This document shows positions 5,329 to 6,372 of a stretch of 6,372 bases of DNA, piece by piece. The position numbers were made by a program, and so were the translations under genes. The DNA is taken from positions 1-6,372 of the forward strand of contig DAHXMK010000362.1 in assembly GCA_027365515.1 (NCBI GenBank), read 5' to 3'. Every line of letters begins with the position of its first letter. Position 1 is the first letter of the stretch. Source of the stretch: Candidatus Aminicenantota bacterium. GTDB taxonomy: Bacteria; Acidobacteriota; UBA4820; DSQY01. The notes beneath the pieces were generated by a model. It was not told the DNA's origin. It saw only the letters and a list, made by a program, of their open reading frames with translations, and ran no database searches.

Positions 5329-5628
5329 GTGGAGACCTCCGGTTTCGTCCTGCTCGGCTTTCTGCTCTTCTGCCTCGGCCTCCTCGGCGTGCTGATACGC
5401 CGCAACTTCATCGTGGTGCTTCTCTCGGCGGAGCTTATATTCGCCGGGGCCGGCATCAACTTCATAGTCTTTTCAAACCTCTGGAAGAACCTGGCCGGCC
5501 AGGTCTTCACGATCTTCCTCATCGCCGTCGCGGCCGGCGAGGCCGCCATCGGGCTCGGCCTTCTGATAGCACTCTACCGCGTCAAGCACACCGTGAACGT
5601 TGACGTGGCCCGGGAATTGAAAGGGTAG
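5329..5628 (+). CDS. nuoK: NADH-quinone oxidoreductase subunit K (membrane arm)
   Basis: Complex I subunit K (ND4L homologue, MrpC-like), 99 aa, the standard length, with three membrane helices (about 5-22, 28-48 and 57-82). It carries part of the proton path between the quinone site and the antiporter-like subunits. The two functionally important membrane glutamates are present: E35 in LLSAELIF and E71 in VAAGEAAIGL, matching E36 and E72 of E. coli. RRN (24-26) before helix 2 and GQVFTIF before helix 3 are also conserved. In helix 2 the usual ELMLNAVNL is replaced by ELIFAGAGI, losing the first asparagine. Translation starts at GTG, with a very strong SD in the nuoJ end. nuoL follows after 3 bp. 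Confidence 0.95.
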   Translation: METSGFVLLGFLLFCLGLLGVLIRRNFIVVLLSAELIFAGAGINFIVFSNLWKNLAGQVFTIFLIAVAAGEAAIGLGLLIALYRVKHTVNVDVARELKG

Positions 5629-5631
5629 ATA

Positions 5632-6372
5632 ATGCAGCCGATTTCGCTTCTCTGGTTGATCCCGGTGTTGCCGCTGTTGGGGGCGGTGGTGAACGGGTTA
5701 TTCGGGTGGCGGTGGGAGCGTGGCCACAACCTGAAGCCGATAACGGCGGTTGCGATAGGCTCGACGGCGCTCGCGCTGCTGCTTTCGCTCTGGAACATAT
5801 TCTGGCTTGCGGGGCTGAACTGGTCATTGCTTCCGAAGTTGCCCGGAAACGTTCTGCCGGACGCGGCTCACCATTCGATGGCTTTGGACCTCGCGCCGTG
5901 GATACCGGCCGGGGCGTTCACCGGGATGTTCGGCCAGGCGGCGAACTTCAAGGTTGACTGGCTCTTCGTCCTCGACCCGCTTTCGGCTGTGATGCTCTTC
6001 GTGGTGGCCTTCGTCGGCTTTCTGATCCACGTTTACAGCATCGGCTACATGGCGCACGACAAGGGGTACTTCCGCTACTTCGCCTACTTGAACCTCTTCA
6101 TGGCGATGATGCTGACGCTGGTTCTCGCGGGCAACTACCTGGTGATGTTCATCGGGTGGGAGGGCGTCGGCCTCTGCTCCTACCTGCTGATAGGCTTCTA
6201 CTACACGAAGGACTACTGCGCGGACGCGGGGAAGAAGGCTTTTCTGACGAACCGGATCGGCGACATGGGCTTCGCGGCGGGGCTGATGCTGATGCTCTAC
6301 GCCTTCGGGAGCAATGACCAGTTCAGCCCCGCAAGCCAGAATATGTTCCAGAGCGAAAGCAGCAGCGCGAGC
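5632..6372 (+). CDS. nuoL: NADH-quinone oxidoreductase subunit L, 5' part (antiporter-like proton pump)
   Basis: N-terminal 247 codons of complex I subunit L (ND5 homologue, Mrp antiporter family), cut by the window edge; the whole protein is normally above 600 aa. NuoL is the distal proton-pumping subunit. The signature GWEGVGLCSYLLIGFYY (175-191) contains E177, the membrane glutamate essential for pumping. KKAFLTNRIGDMGF then carries the conserved helix-7 region. A soluble loop between the second and third helices (about 64-108, with PKLPGNVLPDAAHHS) is longer than in E. coli. The last visible residues are a Ser-rich stretch. Start ATG 5632 has only a weak SD (AAAGGG) and lies 3 bp after the nuoK stop, so coupling is likely. 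Glycine codons here favour GGG more than in nuoJ and nuoK. Confidence 0.95.
   Translation, partial: MQPISLLWLIPVLPLLGAVVNGLFGWRWERGHNLKPITAVAIGSTALALLLSLWNIFWLAGLNWSLLPKLPGNVLPDAAHHSMALDLAPWIPAGAFTGMFGQAANFKVDWLFVLDPLSAVMLFVVAFVGFLIHVYSIGYMAHDKGYFRYFAYLNLFMAMMLTLVLAGNYLVMFIGWEGVGLCSYLLIGFYYTKDYCADAGKKAFLTNRIGDMGFAAGLMLMLYAFGSNDQFSPASQNMFQSESSSAS

Noticed and set aside
4569..5549. Minus-strand open frame of 326 codons spanning the end of nuoI, the spacer and nuoJ/nuoK
   Set aside because: Its translation is low-complexity (Arg/His/Glu-rich) and antisense to three well-recognised genes, with no protein motif. The spacer just lacks stops on that strand.
1..6372. CRISPR array, tRNA/rRNA genes, insertion sequence or attachment sites
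   Set aside because: No regularly spaced repeats, cloverleaf or rRNA-like stretches, transposase motifs or flanking target duplications were seen.

Overview
The window holds the front two thirds of a respiratory complex I (NADH:quinone oxidoreductase, Nuo) gene cluster. All nine recognised genes lie on the + strand, in the order nuoA-nuoB-nuoC-nuoD-nuoH-nuoI-nuoJ-nuoK-nuoL, and nuoL is cut by the right edge. The DNA is GC-rich, with frequent AGG (Arg) and ATA (Ile) codons. Shine-Dalgarno (SD) sequences are good, NuoC and NuoD are separate proteins, and several gene junctions overlap. This points to a bacterium, plausibly a deltaproteobacterial-type or related anaerobic or facultative lineage. 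That placement is low-confidence inference, because no taxonomic marker gene is present.

Layout. Positions 1-269 carry no supported gene. They contain small dyads, a strong 15-bp stem hairpin (133-166), a good sigma70-like promoter (192-220) and a perfect 20-bp palindrome (232-251) just upstream of the nuoA ribosome-binding site. From 270 to 4632 the genes are almost contiguous: nuoA/nuoB overlap as ATGA, nuoC/nuoD overlap by 11 bp, and the other gaps are 4-9 bp. The only real gap is 4633-4766 between nuoI and nuoJ, which is filled with purine-rich, repeat-like sequence and an imperfect hairpin. Then nuoJ, nuoK (GTG start behind a near-perfect SD) and nuoL follow at 1-3 bp spacing.

How the genes work together. 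NuoB, C, D and I form the peripheral Q module: the terminal Fe-S cluster N2, the quinone pocket and two 4Fe-4S relay clusters. NuoH, A, J, K and L form the membrane arm, which couples quinone reduction to proton pumping. The NADH-oxidising N module (nuoE, nuoF, nuoG), which in the classical order sits between nuoD and nuoH, is absent: nuoD runs into nuoH with a 9-bp gap. The cluster is therefore of the 11-subunit ('headless') type. Its electron donor is either a ferredoxin-like or other partner, or NADH through EFG encoded elsewhere; the window cannot decide.

I did not find an entirely new system here. The points worth a second look are the missing NADH module, the palindrome in the nuoA leader, the structured upstream DNA, the repeat-like island between nuoI and nuoJ, and several subunit-level departures: extra cysteines beside N2 in NuoB, a Pro/Ala-rich NuoC N-terminus, a shortened NuoD C-terminal segment, a one-residue shorter NuoH quinone loop, a changed NuoK helix 2 and an Ala/Glu-rich NuoJ loop.
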